Of a stretch of DNA of 64,000 nt, positions 16,401 to 25,293 are shown piece after piece. The DNA comes from Quadrisphaera granulorum (GTDB taxonomy: Bacteria; Actinomycetota; Actinomycetes; Actinomycetales; Quadrisphaeraceae), in assembly GCF_003149145.1 (NCBI RefSeq), contig NZ_QGDQ01000023.1, positions 1-64,000 of the forward strand. The letters run 5' to 3'. The translations under genes were made by a program, and so were the position numbers. Within the stretch, counting starts at the first letter, position 1, and each line of letters starts with the position of its first letter. The notes below the pieces were generated by a model. The model had not been told where the DNA came from. It did no database searches and worked only from the letters and a program-made list of their open reading frames with translations.

Positions 16401-16781
16401 TCAGTCAGCGACCGGGTCTGCGCGGAGCTCGAACCAGACGACCTTGCCGATGCTGTCGTCGCGGACGCCCCAGCGGGTGGTGAGCAGGTCGACGATGAAC
16501 AACCCCCGCCCGTCGAGGGCACCGTCGTCGGCGGGCTGCAGGTGCGGGTGCCGGGAGTTGTCGTCGCCGACCTCGATGCGCAGCCAGCCCCGGTCCGCCT
16601 TCATCCAGAGCCGCACGTCGGAGCGGCCGTGGACGATGGCGTTGGTGACGAGCTCACTGGTGCACAGCAGGGCGCTGTCGCACGCGTCGGGCGGGAGCTG
16701 CGCGTCAGCGCACGCCCGAGCGACGAGTCGCCGGGCTTGGCCGGCGGCCTCGGGCCCGCACGGCAGCACCGTCTCCGTCAC
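16401..16781 (-). CDS. ATP-binding protein, RsbW/anti-sigma-factor-like HATPase
   Basis: This 126-residue protein is a single GHKL ATPase domain of the HATPase_c_2 type found in serine-kinase anti-sigma factors. Visible are CTSELVTNAIVHG (N box), IEVGDDNSRHP (G1-like) and DGRGLFIVDLLTTRWGV (G2-like). It could phosphorylate an anti-sigma antagonist or hold a sigma factor, but no partner gene is adjacent. The GTG start overlaps the methyltransferase stop by 4 bp, and the kinase gene follows after a 20-bp gap. Confidence 0.85.
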   Translation of the reverse strand: MTETVLPCGPEAAGQARRLVARACADAQLPPDACDSALLCTSELVTNAIVHGRSDVRLWMKADRGWLRIEVGDDNSRHPHLQPADDGALDGRGLFIVDLLTTRWGVRDDSIGKVVWFELRADPVAD

Positions 16782-17779
16782 GAGTGGGCCCCGTGGCCGA
16801 CGTCGGCGGCGTCGCCGTCGTCCCCCGGAGCGGGGGGCGTGTGGTGCTCCACGTTGCCAGTGTGGCTGACGCCCGGGGCGATCTCGCCGAGGGTCGCCGT
16901 GAGAGCTCCCGCCGCGGCGCCGCGGCGCCGGTGGGCGCGAGCGCTGGCGTACAGGCAGACGGCTGCCGCTGTCGCGAGGTTGAGGCTCTCCGCGCGGCCG
17001 TGCAGCGGCACCCGGACGGCGAGGTCAGCCAGCTCGCGCTCGGCGGGGTCGAGGCCGCTGGCCTCGTTGCCGAACAGCCATGCGGTAGGTCCGGAGAGAG
17101 GCCCGGAGCCGGCTTCGGCGTCGTCGAGGAGGTCGTCGAGGTCGGCGCTGCCGCGACCGGGTACCCCGTCGGTGGCGAGGACGGCGACGCCGGCACCTCG
17201 CAGGCGCCCGACGGTCTCGGCGAGGTCGGCCCCGGGGACCACGTCGAGGTGGAACAGGCTGCCCGCCGTCGACCTGACGACCTTGGGGTTGTGGAGGTCG
17301 ACGCTGCCGCGGGTGAGCAGGACGGCACCCGCGCCCGCGGCGTCCGCGGCACGGATCACGGTGCCCGCGTTGCCCGGGTCCTGTACGCGGGCCAGCAGCG
17401 CGAGGAGCGCCGGCGGCCCGGGTGCGAGGACGTCGTCGAGGGTCGGGTGCACGGCATCGCAGACGGCCACGACGCCCTGGGGCGTACGGGTGCCGGAGAG
17501 GACGGCAAGTACCTCGTCGGTGCACTCCAGCAGCTCGGCCCCGGCGCGGTGGGCGCCAGGGCCGAGCTCGGGGTGACGCTGCAGCGCCGCGGCCGTGGCG
17601 ATGACGGTGCGCACTCGGTGGGGTGCTACCGCGACCAGGGCCTCGCGGACGGCCTGGGGGCCCTCCGCAAGGAAGGCGCCGGCGCGGGCACGGCCAGAAG
17701 CCGTGGCCAGGCGCGCCAGCGCCTTCACGCGGTCGGCGCGGGGGTTGCCCAGCAGCGGGATCGCCGCTGTGGTGCTCAC
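16778..17779 (-). CDS. SPOUT-family RNA 2'-O-methyltransferase (TrmH/SpoU)
   Basis: This 333-residue protein has an N-terminal substrate-binding domain (ETxx-type FLAEGPQAVREAL) and a C-terminal knotted SPOUT domain with the three motifs DPGNAGTVIRAADAAGA, LFGNEASGLDP and SLNLATAAAVCLY. Such proteins methylate ribose in rRNA or tRNA. Placement right after rplT suggests 23S rRNA as the target, as in many actinobacteria. About 50 extra C-terminal residues (His/Asp/Pro-rich) are not part of the fold. Confidence 0.92.
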   Translation of the reverse strand: MSTTAAIPLLGNPRADRVKALARLATASGRARAGAFLAEGPQAVREALVAVAPHRVRTVIATAAALQRHPELGPGAHRAGAELLECTDEVLAVLSGTRTPQGVVAVCDAVHPTLDDVLAPGPPALLALLARVQDPGNAGTVIRAADAAGAGAVLLTRGSVDLHNPKVVRSTAGSLFHLDVVPGADLAETVGRLRGAGVAVLATDGVPGRGSADLDDLLDDAEAGSGPLSGPTAWLFGNEASGLDPAERELADLAVRVPLHGRAESLNLATAAAVCLYASARAHRRRGAAAGALTATLGEIAPGVSHTGNVEHHTPPAPGDDGDAADVGHGAHS

Positions 17780-17817
17780 GCGTCGCGCCGTTCGCGTCGA
17801 GGAGTCTGAGACTGCCG

Positions 17818-18201
17818 TCAGGCCGCCGACTCGGCGGTCTGGGTCGCCGGCAGCGCAGCGCGAGCCGTGGTGACGAGGGCGGTGAAAGCGCCCGGGTCGT
17901 TGACGGCGAGCTCGGCCAGCATGCGACGGTCGACCTCGACACCAGCGGCCTTGAGGCCCTGGATGAAGCGGTTGTACGTCATGCCGTTCTCACGGACCGC
18001 AGCGTTGATGCGCTGGATCCACAGGCGGCGGAAGTCGCCCTTGCGGGCGCGACGGTCACGGTAGGCGTAGACGAGGGAGTGAGTGACCTGCTCCTTCGCC
18101 TTGCGGTATAGCCGCGAGCGCTGGCCGCGGTAGCCGCTGGCGCGCTCGAGGACGGTGCGGCGCTTCTTCTGGGCGTTGACTGCCCGCTTGACGCGTGCCA
18201 C
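17818..18201 (-). CDS. rplT: Ribosomal protein L20
   Basis: L20 is an early-assembly protein that binds 23S rRNA. The 127-residue product starts [15 protein letters not shown] and has the conserved [18 protein letters not shown] and [20 protein letters not shown] blocks. The GTG start is preceded by AGGAG. It follows rpmI by 59 bp and ends the infC-rpmI-rplT operon. In other bacteria L20 represses this operon by binding the mRNA. Confidence 0.97.
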   Translation of the reverse strand: MARVKRAVNAQKKRRTVLERASGYRGQRSRLYRKAKEQVTHSLVYAYRDRRARKGDFRRLWIQRINAAVRENGMTYNRFIQGLKAAGVEVDRRMLAELAVNDPGAFTALVTTARAALPATQTAESAA

Positions 18202-18260
18202 GGGGTGCTCCTGGGTCTTCTAGAGGTCGGTAGACGTCGGTGAGGGTGCGCTCAGCCGCG

Positions 18261-18455
18261 TCAGCGGCCGAGCAGGCGCTCGGCGCGCTTGGCGTCGGCC
18301 GGCGAGAGCTGCGCGTCAACGGACAGGCGGCGCGTGCGGCGGGTGGACTTGCCCTCCAGCAGGTGGCGCAGGTTGGTGCGCTCGCGCATGAGCTTGCCGC
18401 TCCCGGTGACCTTGAAACGCTTCTTGGCCCCGCTGTGGGTCTTCATCTTCGGCAC
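18261..18455 (-). CDS. rpmI: Ribosomal protein L35
   Basis: This is a 64-residue large-subunit protein of exactly the expected length. [20 protein letters not shown] at the N terminus and the ARG/HLL-type [12 protein letters not shown] segment are conserved. A GTG start at 18455 is used; the reading frame is open further upstream but without homology. It is separated from infC by 114 bp containing two strong hairpins. Confidence 0.97.
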   Translation of the reverse strand: MPKMKTHSGAKKRFKVTGSGKLMRERTNLRHLLEGKSTRRTRRLSVDAQLSPADAKRAERLLGR

Positions 18456-18475
18456 GGCTGCCGTCCTCCTCGTAT

Positions 18476-18535
18476 CGGGCGGGCGCACTGGCCCGCCCGC
18501 GCTCTGGTCAGCGCCCGGAGGGGTCCCTCCGGGCG
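18476..18535 (-). promoter_or_regulatory. Two hairpins between infC and rpmI
   Basis: A perfect 11-bp stem with a 2-base loop (18512-18535, CGCCCGGAGGG / CCCTCCGGGCG) is followed, in the transcribed direction, by a 9-bp stem with a 6-base loop (18476-18499, CGGGCGGGC / GCCCGCCCG), ending about 20 bp before the rpmI start. They could be an attenuator or the L20 autoregulatory site; in E. coli that site lies in this same gap. No U tract follows. Function is inferred. Confidence 0.55.
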
Positions 18536-18569
18536 GCACGGGTGCTGTGGTGTCTGGCTGGTCCGACGC

Positions 18570-19808
18570 TCACTCGCCCGAAGGCGGCGGGGGTGTCGGA
18601 CGAGCCGGACGGGGGGTCGGCCGCGGGGCGGCCGGTGTGGGGCGGGGCCCCGGCGTGGCGCCGGGCGTCGGTCCCGGCGTGGCGCCCGGACGGGCGGCCG
18701 CGGGACGCGGCGTCGGGCTCGGCGCTGCTCCCTCGCGGGAAGGCACGGGGGCCGGCGGGCGAGGGCCGGGCGCTGCACCCGGACCCGCCGCGGGACGCGG
18801 CATGGCCGGACGGGCAGGCCGAAGACCGGGCGGAGGACCGGAGGGACGCGTCGACGGACCGGCAGCGGGACGCATCGGGCGGGAGCCGCCCTCACGGTCG
18901 CCACCGCGGTAGCCGCCGCCCTCACGGTCCGGACGGTCACCACCACGGTCGGGGCGGTCGCCACCGCGGTAGCCGCCGCCCTCACGGTCGGGACGGTCAC
19001 CGCGGTCGGGACGGTCACCGCGGTCAGGACGCTCGCTGCGGTAGCCACCCTCGCGGTCACCGCGGTACCCGCCCTCGCGTGCCGCCGGGGCGGCCGGCTG
19101 CGGGGCGCGACGTACGAAGAGCGGCTCGTCACCCTCGGCGATGAGCGGGGAGATCTGCGGCGGCTCGGGAGCCTCCGGCGCGGTGGACTCGCGCTCGGCC
19201 TGCTCCGTGCGGTCCTTCTCGGTCCGCTCGGCGCGGGCAGAGCGGTCGGCGTCGCGGCGGGTGCGCTGCTCGGCCTTCTGCTCGGCCTTGACGTCCGCCT
19301 TGCGGCGCGTCGGGCCGATGACCATGACCATGTTGCGGCCGTCCTGCTGCGGGCTGGACTCGATCGAGCCCAGCTCGGCGACGTCGTTGGCGAACCGCTG
19401 GAGCAGACGCAGACCCATCTCCGGGCGCGACTGCTCACGACCACGGAACATGATCATGACCTTGACCTTGTCGCCACCTTCGAGGAACTTCTCGGCGAAG
19501 CCCTTCTTGGTCTCGTAGTCGTGCGGGTCGATCTTCAGGCGCAGCCGGACGGTCTTGAGCACGGTGTTCGTCTGGTTCTTCCGAGCCTCGCGCTCTTTCA
19601 TCGCGGACTCGTACTTGAACTTGCCGAAATCCATGAGCTTGCAGACCGGGGGCTTCGCCTGCGGGGCGACCTCGACCAGGTCGAGGTCGGCCTCCTGCGC
19701 GAGGCGAAGCGCGTCCTCGACGCGCACGATCCCGACCTGCTCACCGTTCGGCCCGACCAGCCGCACCTCGGGGACGCGGATGCGGTCGTTGATGCGCGGT
19801 TCGCTGAT
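18570..19808 (-). CDS. infC: Translation initiation factor IF-3 with AUC start and long repetitive tail
   Basis: IF-3 binds the 30S subunit and checks start-codon choice. The core, [19 protein letters not shown] to about residue 180, has both IF-3 domains. No ATG, GTG or TTG lies at the expected start; instead ATC at 19808 follows an AGGAG ribosome site by 8 bases. Non-canonical AUU/AUC starts are known for infC elsewhere and serve autoregulation. After the core comes a tail of about 230 residues: a charged stretch, then [14 protein letters not shown]-type repeats, then Pro/Ala/Gly runs. The tail is predicted disordered and far exceeds the usual 180-220-residue protein. Confidence 0.93.
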   Translation of the reverse strand: MSEPRINDRIRVPEVRLVGPNGEQVGIVRVEDALRLAQEADLDLVEVAPQAKPPVCKLMDFGKFKYESAMKEREARKNQTNTVLKTVRLRLKIDPHDYETKKGFAEKFLEGGDKVKVMIMFRGREQSRPEMGLRLLQRFANDVAELGSIESSPQQDGRNMVMVIGPTRRKADVKAEQKAEQRTRRDADRSARAERTEKDRTEQAERESTAPEAPEPPQISPLIAEGDEPLFVRRAPQPAAPAAREGGYRGDREGGYRSERPDRGDRPDRGDRPDREGGGYRGGDRPDRGGDRPDREGGGYRGGDREGGSRPMRPAAGPSTRPSGPPPGLRPARPAMPRPAAGPGAAPGPRPPAPVPSREGAAPSPTPRPAAARPGATPGPTPGATPGPRPTPAAPRPTPRPARPTPPPPSGE

Positions 19809-20120
19809 GTGCCTAGCTCCTCTGCGACGTGCTCGGAACCACCGTCGCGGGAGGGTCTCCCCCGGCGGACGCGTCGCGGGGGCCTGACCCGGCTCGAACG
19901 TCGTCAGTCGACGCCCGAGAGCCGCACGTGCCCTCAATGACTCACAGGGCAGTGCGGTGGACCGGGAACCCGGCGGCCGGTAAGGGCCGACGCGGGTGGG
20001 AGGAGGCCTCCACTTGGCGCACCGGGCCTCGTGCAGCGTCGCCCCCGAGGACCCGGCAGGGCCGGGTGGGGGCGGGCGCGGTCACGAAGCCGCGGTCGGT
20101 CAATCACCTAATGTACCAGC
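19809..20120. other. infC 5' leader / divergent intergenic region
   Basis: These 312 bp hold no convincing gene. They are the upstream region of infC (minus strand) and of the DUF1844 gene (plus strand). The minus-strand leader is GC-rich and can fold, for example the 7-bp stem at 20051-20067 (ACCCGGC / GCCGGGT). I could not identify a convincing infC promoter. The leader is long enough for IF-3 or L20 control. Confidence 0.5.
20109..20114 (+). promoter_or_regulatory. -10 hexamer for a leaderless DUF1844 gene
   Basis: TAATGT ends 6 bp before the GTG at 20121, the spacing seen for leaderless actinobacterial genes, and no ribosome site is present. No good -35 hexamer is visible. Confidence 0.55.
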
Positions 20121-20498
20121 GTGAGCGAGTCCGAACCTCCTGCGTCGTCCGAGCACCAGAACGGCGGAGCCTCCAGCGCCGCCCGGGACCTCGCGGAGGT
20201 CCCCGCCGTCGAGGTGGTGACCGCCGCCGCCGTCCACCTGATGAGCGCCGCGGCCGTGAAGTGCGGGCTCGCGGAGGACGCCGAGGCGGACGGCCACCTC
20301 GACCTGGGCGAGGCCCGCGTCCTCATCACGGCACTGGCCGGCCTGGTCACCGCAGCCTCTCCGGAGATCGGAGACCACCACGCCAGGCCCCTGCGCGACG
20401 GGCTCCGCACGCTGCAGCTGGCGTTCCGGGAAGCGTCCCTGTTCCCCGACCCCCACGGCTCCGGACCGGGCGAGAAGTACACCGGCCCCGTCCGCTGA
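20121..20498 (+). CDS. DUF1844 protein
   Basis: This is a 125-residue conserved actinobacterial protein of unknown function. The core EVVTAAAVHLMSAAAVKCGL and EARVLITALAGLV helices match DUF1844, normally found beside infC. The GTG start has a -10 hexamer 6 bp upstream and no ribosome site. The C terminus ends in a Pro/Gly-rich GPGEKYTGPVR tail, also typical. It is transcribed away from infC. Confidence 0.85.
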   Translation: MSESEPPASSEHQNGGASSAARDLAEVPAVEVVTAAAVHLMSAAAVKCGLAEDAEADGHLDLGEARVLITALAGLVTAASPEIGDHHARPLRDGLRTLQLAFREASLFPDPHGSGPGEKYTGPVR

Positions 20499-20579
20499 CA
20501 CCCTCGCCGTGACCATGGACTTCCCGAACACCCGGGGACAGCGACGCGGAGACACCCGTGCCTCACCCCACTCCGCTGA

Positions 20580-23252
20580 TCACGAGGGAGCGAGGGGGTC
20601 TTCGGGCCAGGGGTGCTTGGGGTACCGGCCGCGCATCTGCGCTCGCACCTCCCGGTAGGCGCCGCGCCAGAACCCGGCGAGGTCGGCCGTCACGGCGAGC
20701 GGCCTTCCCGCCGGGGAGAGCAGATGGACGACGACGGCGACGCGCCCGTCCAGCACACGCGGCGCCCCGGTCCAGCCGAGGACGTGCTGGAGCCGCACAG
20801 CGAGCACGGGCGCCGCCGGGTCGGACCAGTCGAGCGCGGCGCTGGCCTGGCGCCCGCCCGCCGGCAGCGGAAGGCGCTCGGGGGCCAGCTCGTCGAGACG
20901 GGTGGCTTCGGGCCAGGGCAGCAGGCGCCGCAGTGCCGACGTCGTGTCCACGCGGGCCAGGTCGGCGCGGCGGCGGGCATCTGCCAGCTCCGGCCCGAGC
21001 CACTCGGTGGCACGGGCAAGCAGGGCGTCGTCGTCGACGGCGGGCCAGGGATCGCCGAGCGCCTCGCGGCACGCGGCGAGGCGCTGCCGCAGCCGCACCG
21101 CCGCCTCGGGCCAGGGCAGCAGCGCGAGGCCGGCCTGGGCCAGCCCGTCCGCGAGGGCGTCGGCGACGAGGGCGCGCTGGCGGTCGTCCAGGGCACCGGT
21201 GAGCGGGCGGCTGGACAGCTCGATCACCCCCAGACGCTCGACGCGGCGGGTGACCACGTCACCGCCGGCCCCTCCCTCCCAGGTGATCTCCTCGACATCG
21301 GAGAGCAGCTGGGGCGCGGCAGCGCGCGCGCCGTCCTCGTCGAGCGCGGCGGCTACCCGCACGCGCGCCTCAGGGTCGGCCCCGGACCTGTCGGCCACGG
21401 CCACCGCCAGCCACGGCGCGCCCCGCAGCGCCGACCCGGGGGCCAGCCGGACCGCCGTGCCGCCGGCCGTCAGGTAGGAGTCGCCCGACGACCCCGCAGA
21501 GCGGGCGCGGGCGAGGCGCTCGGGATGCGCCAGGCCGACGACGAGGGCCGCCGCCGCATCGTCGGTGAGTCGCGCTGCTCGCTCTGCAACCTGTCCAACG
21601 CCCTGACCTGTGGGCAGGTCGGCCAGCGCACCGGTCAGTCGCCTCACCTCGGCGCGCCAGCGTGCCGAGCGGCCGGGGTCGTCCTCGCGGCGCAGGGAGC
21701 GCCAGCTCGCCGCCACGTCGTCGCCTGCGCCCGCGCCCCCGCCTGGGCCACCGCCACGACCACCTCCTCCGACGAGACCGTCCTCGCTGAGCAGCGCGAC
21801 CACCTCGGCCGCGGTCCGCTCCCCCACCAGCGCGGCGCCGTCGAGCAGCGCCCGGCCCCACCGCGGCTCCAGGCCGAGCGAGGCGACAGCGCGACCCCGC
21901 GCGGTGGGACGGGCGGTGGACGGATCGTCGCCGTCCAGGAGGCCCAGGTCGTGCAGTACCCGGACGGCCGCAGCGGTGGCGCCGGCGGGAAGGGGGTCGA
22001 GGAGCGGCAGGCCGGCGCCGTCGGCCCGCGACCACGCGGCCAGCGCCAGCACCGCGCCGGTGAGGTCGGCGGTGGCCACCTCCGGCTGCGGCTGGGCCGC
22101 AAGGCGCTCGTGCTCCAGCGCGCTCCAGCAGCGGTAGACCGTGCCAGGCGCCTCGCGGGCGGCGCGGCCGGCGCGCTGCTCGGCAGCCGCGCGGCTCACC
22201 CGGACGGTCGCGAGGCCGCCGAGTCCGCGGGCGTGATCGGTGCGGGGAACGCGAGCGAGGCCGGCATCGACGACGGTCCGCACACCCGGCACCGTCAGGC
22301 TCGACTCGGCCACCGCCGTGGAGACGACCACGCGGCGCCGGCCCGGCGGGGACGGGCGCAGGGCCGAGTCCTGCTCGTCGGCGCTCTGGCGGCCGGAGAG
22401 GGCGAGCACGTCGGTCTCGGAAGCCACCGACGCGGCCAGCCGCGAGCGCACCCCGCCGACCTCGGCGGCGCCCGGGACGAAGACCAGCACGTCGCCGTCG
22501 CGCTCGGCGAGGGCACGGCGCACCGTGGCGGCCACGTGGTCGAGCAGGGCCGGGTCGGTGCGCGTCCCCTCGGGTGGTCGCACGGGGCGCGTCGGCGGGG
22601 CCCACACGACGTCGAGGGGGTGCAGCGGTGCCGTGGCGACGACGACGGGCGCCGGCCGCTCGCCGTCGTCGTCCTCTGAACTCTCTGAACCGCCGGAGGA
22701 ACCGAGGACGGCGGCGAGCCGGGCGGTGTCGGGCGTGGCCGACGCGGCGAGCACGCGCAGGTCGGGGCGGAGCGCGGCGCGGGCGTCGAGGAGGAGGGCG
22801 AGGGCGAGGTCGGCGTCGAGGTGGCGCTCGTGGACCTCGTCGAGGACGACGACGGCGACGCCCGGCAGCTCCGGGTCACGCTGCAGGCGCCGCAGCAGCA
22901 GCCCGGTGGTGACGACCTCGATGAGCGTGGCGGCGCTGGTGCGGCGCTCTCCGCGGACGCTCCAGCCGACCCGCTGGCCCACCGGCTCGCCGACGAGGGA
23001 GGCCATGCGGCGGGCGGCGGCGCGCACGGCCACACGGCGGGGTTCGGCGACCACCACGCGCCCACCGCCGGTGGGCAGGGAGTCGGCGAGGGCGAGCGGC
23101 ACGAGCGTGGTCTTGCCGGTGCCCGGCGGGGCGACCAGCAGGGCGGTGCCGCGCTCAGCGAGGGCGGTCGCCAGCTCGTCGAGGACGTCCCGGACCGGCA
23201 GGTCGGAGCCGGCGCCAGGCCGTCCCGCGGGCGGCAGCATCACGCCACCCAT
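20580..23252 (-). CDS. hrpB: ATP-dependent RNA helicase HrpB
   Basis: This 890-residue DEAH-box helicase has Walker A in VAPPGTGKTTLVPLAL near residues 40-55, the DEVH box in VLDEVHERHLDADL, motif III-like ASATPD, motif VI-like AAAEQRAGRAAREAPG, and the HrpB-specific C-terminal domain ending GRYPKHPWPEDP. The substrate is not known. Two hydrophilic inserts are notable: [16 protein letters not shown] near residue 200 (encoded partly by the dispersed 15-mer) and a Gly-rich GGGGRGGGPGGGAGAG stretch. The ATG at 23252 abuts a GGAGG; GTG 23243 or ATG 23240 would have better spacing. Confidence 0.93.
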   Translation of the reverse strand: MGGVMLPPAGRPGAGSDLPVRDVLDELATALAERGTALLVAPPGTGKTTLVPLALADSLPTGGGRVVVAEPRRVAVRAAARRMASLVGEPVGQRVGWSVRGERRTSAATLIEVVTTGLLLRRLQRDPELPGVAVVVLDEVHERHLDADLALALLLDARAALRPDLRVLAASATPDTARLAAVLGSSGGSESSEDDDGERPAPVVVATAPLHPLDVVWAPPTRPVRPPEGTRTDPALLDHVAATVRRALAERDGDVLVFVPGAAEVGGVRSRLAASVASETDVLALSGRQSADEQDSALRPSPPGRRRVVVSTAVAESSLTVPGVRTVVDAGLARVPRTDHARGLGGLATVRVSRAAAEQRAGRAAREAPGTVYRCWSALEHERLAAQPQPEVATADLTGAVLALAAWSRADGAGLPLLDPLPAGATAAAVRVLHDLGLLDGDDPSTARPTARGRAVASLGLEPRWGRALLDGAALVGERTAAEVVALLSEDGLVGGGGRGGGPGGGAGAGDDVAASWRSLRREDDPGRSARWRAEVRRLTGALADLPTGQGVGQVAERAARLTDDAAAALVVGLAHPERLARARSAGSSGDSYLTAGGTAVRLAPGSALRGAPWLAVAVADRSGADPEARVRVAAALDEDGARAAAPQLLSDVEEITWEGGAGGDVVTRRVERLGVIELSSRPLTGALDDRQRALVADALADGLAQAGLALLPWPEAAVRLRQRLAACREALGDPWPAVDDDALLARATEWLGPELADARRRADLARVDTTSALRRLLPWPEATRLDELAPERLPLPAGGRQASAALDWSDPAAPVLAVRLQHVLGWTGAPRVLDGRVAVVVHLLSPAGRPLAVTADLAGFWRGAYREVRAQMRGRYPKHPWPEDPLAPS

Positions 23253-23266
23253 CCTCCCTCCCGTTC

Positions 23267-23315
23267 ACGATCAAGGAAGTTCTGCACGCCGAGCGTGCAG
23301 AACGTCCTTGATCGT
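23267..23315. repeat. Long inverted repeat between ptsI and hrpB
   Basis: Two 22-bp arms (23267-23288 and 23294-23315) pair with one mismatch around a 5-base loop. The arms begin ACGATCAAGGA and end TCCTTGATCGT. It lies 15 bp past the ptsI stop and just upstream of hrpB, so a terminator for ptsI is the simplest role. The GATC core recalls the CATGATC repeats elsewhere in the window. Confidence 0.75.
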
Positions 23316-23329
23316 CGCGGGGGTGGGGG

Positions 23330-25051
23330 TCAGACGCCGAGCAGGGACTCGCGGGCCGCGGCGCGGGCGGCGGCCGGATCGTCAGCGGCGACGGCGGCGC
23401 GGGCGGCCTTCTGGCAGGCGGCCAGCTCGACCTGCGCCAGGCGCGCACCCACGGCCGAGATCGCGCTCGCCGCGCACGACAGCGACGTGACACCCATCCC
23501 CGCGAGCACCGCACCGAGCAGCGGGTCGGCTGCGGCCTCACCGCACACGCCGACGGGCTTGCCGGCTGCCACGCCCGCCGCGGCGGTCATCGCGACAAGC
23601 TGCAGCAGCGCCGGCTGCCACGGGTCGTTGAGGTGGGCCAGGTCGGCGGAGAGCCGGTCGGCGGCGAGGGTGTACTGGCACAGGTCGTTGGTGCCGATGG
23701 AGAGGAAGTCGACCTCGCGCAGGATCCGCTCGGCGTGCAGCGCCGCCGCGGGGATCTCGATCATGACGCCGGCGGTCAGGCCGCGGGCGCGCACCTTGGT
23801 GGCGAAGTCACGGGCCTCGGCGGCGGTGGCGACCATCGGCGCCATCACCCACGGCGAGGTGCCGGTCTGCTCGGCGGCGAGGGCAATCGCGTCGAGCTGG
23901 CGGTCGAGGATGCCGGGCTGGCCCCATGCGATGCGCAGACCGCGCACGCCGAGGGCGGGGTTCTCCTCGTCCGGGGCGGTGGCAAACTTCAGCGGCTTGT
24001 CGGAGCCGGCGTCGAGGGTGCGCAGCACCACCTTGCTCCCCCCCTCGCGCCCGGCGAAGGCGGCGAAGACCTCGCCGTAGATACGGGCCTGCTCGGCCAC
24101 GGAGGGCTCGGAGTCGGCGTCGAGGAAGCACAGCTCGGTGCGGAACAGGCCCACGCCCTGCGCGCCGGTGGCGGCGGCCTTGCGGGCGCCCGCGCCGTCC
24201 TGGACGTTGGCGAGGACGTCGACGGTGTGCCCGTCGGCGGTGGCCCCCGGGCCGGTCCAGGCGGCGACGGCGGCAGCCTCGCGCTCGGCAGCTTCCACGC
24301 GGGCGGCGGCGTGCACCCGGTCGGGCTCGATGACCACCTCACCGGAGGTGCCGTCGACCAGGACGAACTGGCCGGTGGCGACGTCGTCGAGACCGGCCAC
24401 GGCCACGACGCACGGGATGCCGAGCTGGCGGGCGATGATCGCGGTGTGGCTCGTAGGGCCGCCGCGCGTGGTGGCGATCGCGAGGATCAGCTCCGGCTGC
24501 AGGCCCGCGGTGTCGGCGGGGGCGAGGTCGTCGGCGAGGAGCACCGAGGGGACGGCGGGCACGGGCACGCCGGGCTCGGCCTGGCCGGTGAGCTCCGCGA
24601 CGAGCCGGTCGCGCAGGTCGGCCAGGTCGGTGACGCGCTCGGCCATGAGGCCGCCCAGCTGGGTGAACATCGCGCTGAACTGGTCGGCGGCGCCGACGAC
24701 GGCCTGGTCGGCGGGGACGCCGGACTTCACCCGCTTGGCGACGGCGGCGAGCAGGCCGCGGTCACGGGCCAGCCCGGCGGTGGCCTCGAGCACCTCGGCG
24801 GCGGCCCCTGACGCACGGGTCGCGCGGCCTTCGAGCCGCTCGGCGACGACGCCGGCGGCGGCCTGGAACCGCTCCAGCTCGGCCGGGCGGCCCTCCTCCG
24901 ACACCGCGGGCTCGCCCGTGAGCTGGGGAAGGAGGGGCCGCTCAGCGGGCCGGATCACGGAACCGGCGCCGACCCCGGGGACCACGGGGATGCCGGCGAG
25001 GGCGCGGCCGCCCGAGGCGGACGCGGTGGGGGCGGTAGCGACGCTGCTCAT
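23330..25051 (-). CDS. ptsI: Phosphoenolpyruvate-protein phosphotransferase (PTS enzyme I)
   Basis: Enzyme I takes phosphate from phosphoenolpyruvate and passes it to HPr (ptsH, 29316). The 573-residue product has the active-site histidine in GGPTSHTAIIARQLGIP, the PEP-binding region with LFRTELCFLD and GVMIEIPAAAL, and the catalytic cysteine in GVCGEAAADP. The ATG at 25051 has an AGGAGT ribosome site; a longer frame upstream is unrelated. It is transcribed divergently from the fructose operon, from a shared control region. Confidence 0.97.
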   Translation of the reverse strand: MSSVATAPTASASGGRALAGIPVVPGVGAGSVIRPAERPLLPQLTGEPAVSEEGRPAELERFQAAAGVVAERLEGRATRASGAAAEVLEATAGLARDRGLLAAVAKRVKSGVPADQAVVGAADQFSAMFTQLGGLMAERVTDLADLRDRLVAELTGQAEPGVPVPAVPSVLLADDLAPADTAGLQPELILAIATTRGGPTSHTAIIARQLGIPCVVAVAGLDDVATGQFVLVDGTSGEVVIEPDRVHAAARVEAAEREAAAVAAWTGPGATADGHTVDVLANVQDGAGARKAAATGAQGVGLFRTELCFLDADSEPSVAEQARIYGEVFAAFAGREGGSKVVLRTLDAGSDKPLKFATAPDEENPALGVRGLRIAWGQPGILDRQLDAIALAAEQTGTSPWVMAPMVATAAEARDFATKVRARGLTAGVMIEIPAAALHAERILREVDFLSIGTNDLCQYTLAADRLSADLAHLNDPWQPALLQLVAMTAAAGVAAGKPVGVCGEAAADPLLGAVLAGMGVTSLSCAASAISAVGARLAQVELAACQKAARAAVAADDPAAARAAARESLLGV

Positions 25052-25154
25052 GGTGACTCCTGCGCTGGAGCGGACCCGGCGTCCGAGACGGGCGCTGACG
25101 GGCGGGGGGGCTGGAGATGTGGTGTCCAGGGACAGCGTGCACCGAACCTGGCAC

Positions 25155-25202
25155 TTGACACAACAACATGACCGGGCGTAGAACCACACATCACAAAGAT
25201 GT
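25155..25202 (+). promoter_or_regulatory. Fructose operon promoter and candidate DeoR-type operator
   Basis: TTGACA (25155-25160) and TAGAAC (25179-25184) are 18 bp apart. Just downstream, at the expected transcription start, is an inverted repeat ACATC-ACAAA-GATGT (25188-25202), with further ACATG/ACATC half-sites at about 25168, 25212 and 25223. This is a plausible operator for the regulator encoded next. The leader to the TTG start is about 100 bases. Confidence 0.6.
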
Positions 25203-25293
25203 TTCCCACATGGACCAACATCGTTGCGCAGTCGCAGCGGCGCCGGCGAACCAGCGGGAAGCACTCGGACCCACAGCACGAGGGAGTGCGCGG

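Noticed and set aside
18889-19090. Repeat array in infC considered as CRISPR or tandem repeat element
   Set aside because: Units are irregular and in frame, encoding R-G-D/G-G-Y repeats of the IF-3 tail; no spacers.
19809-19937. In-frame extension of infC to a start at 19937
   Set aside because: The added 43 residues have no IF-3 similarity and cross the AGGAG site before the ATC codon.
20613-22679. Long open frame antisense to hrpB (688 codons)
   Set aside because: High GC opens long shadow frames; hrpB has clear helicase motifs on the other strand and the shadow has no recognisable domain.
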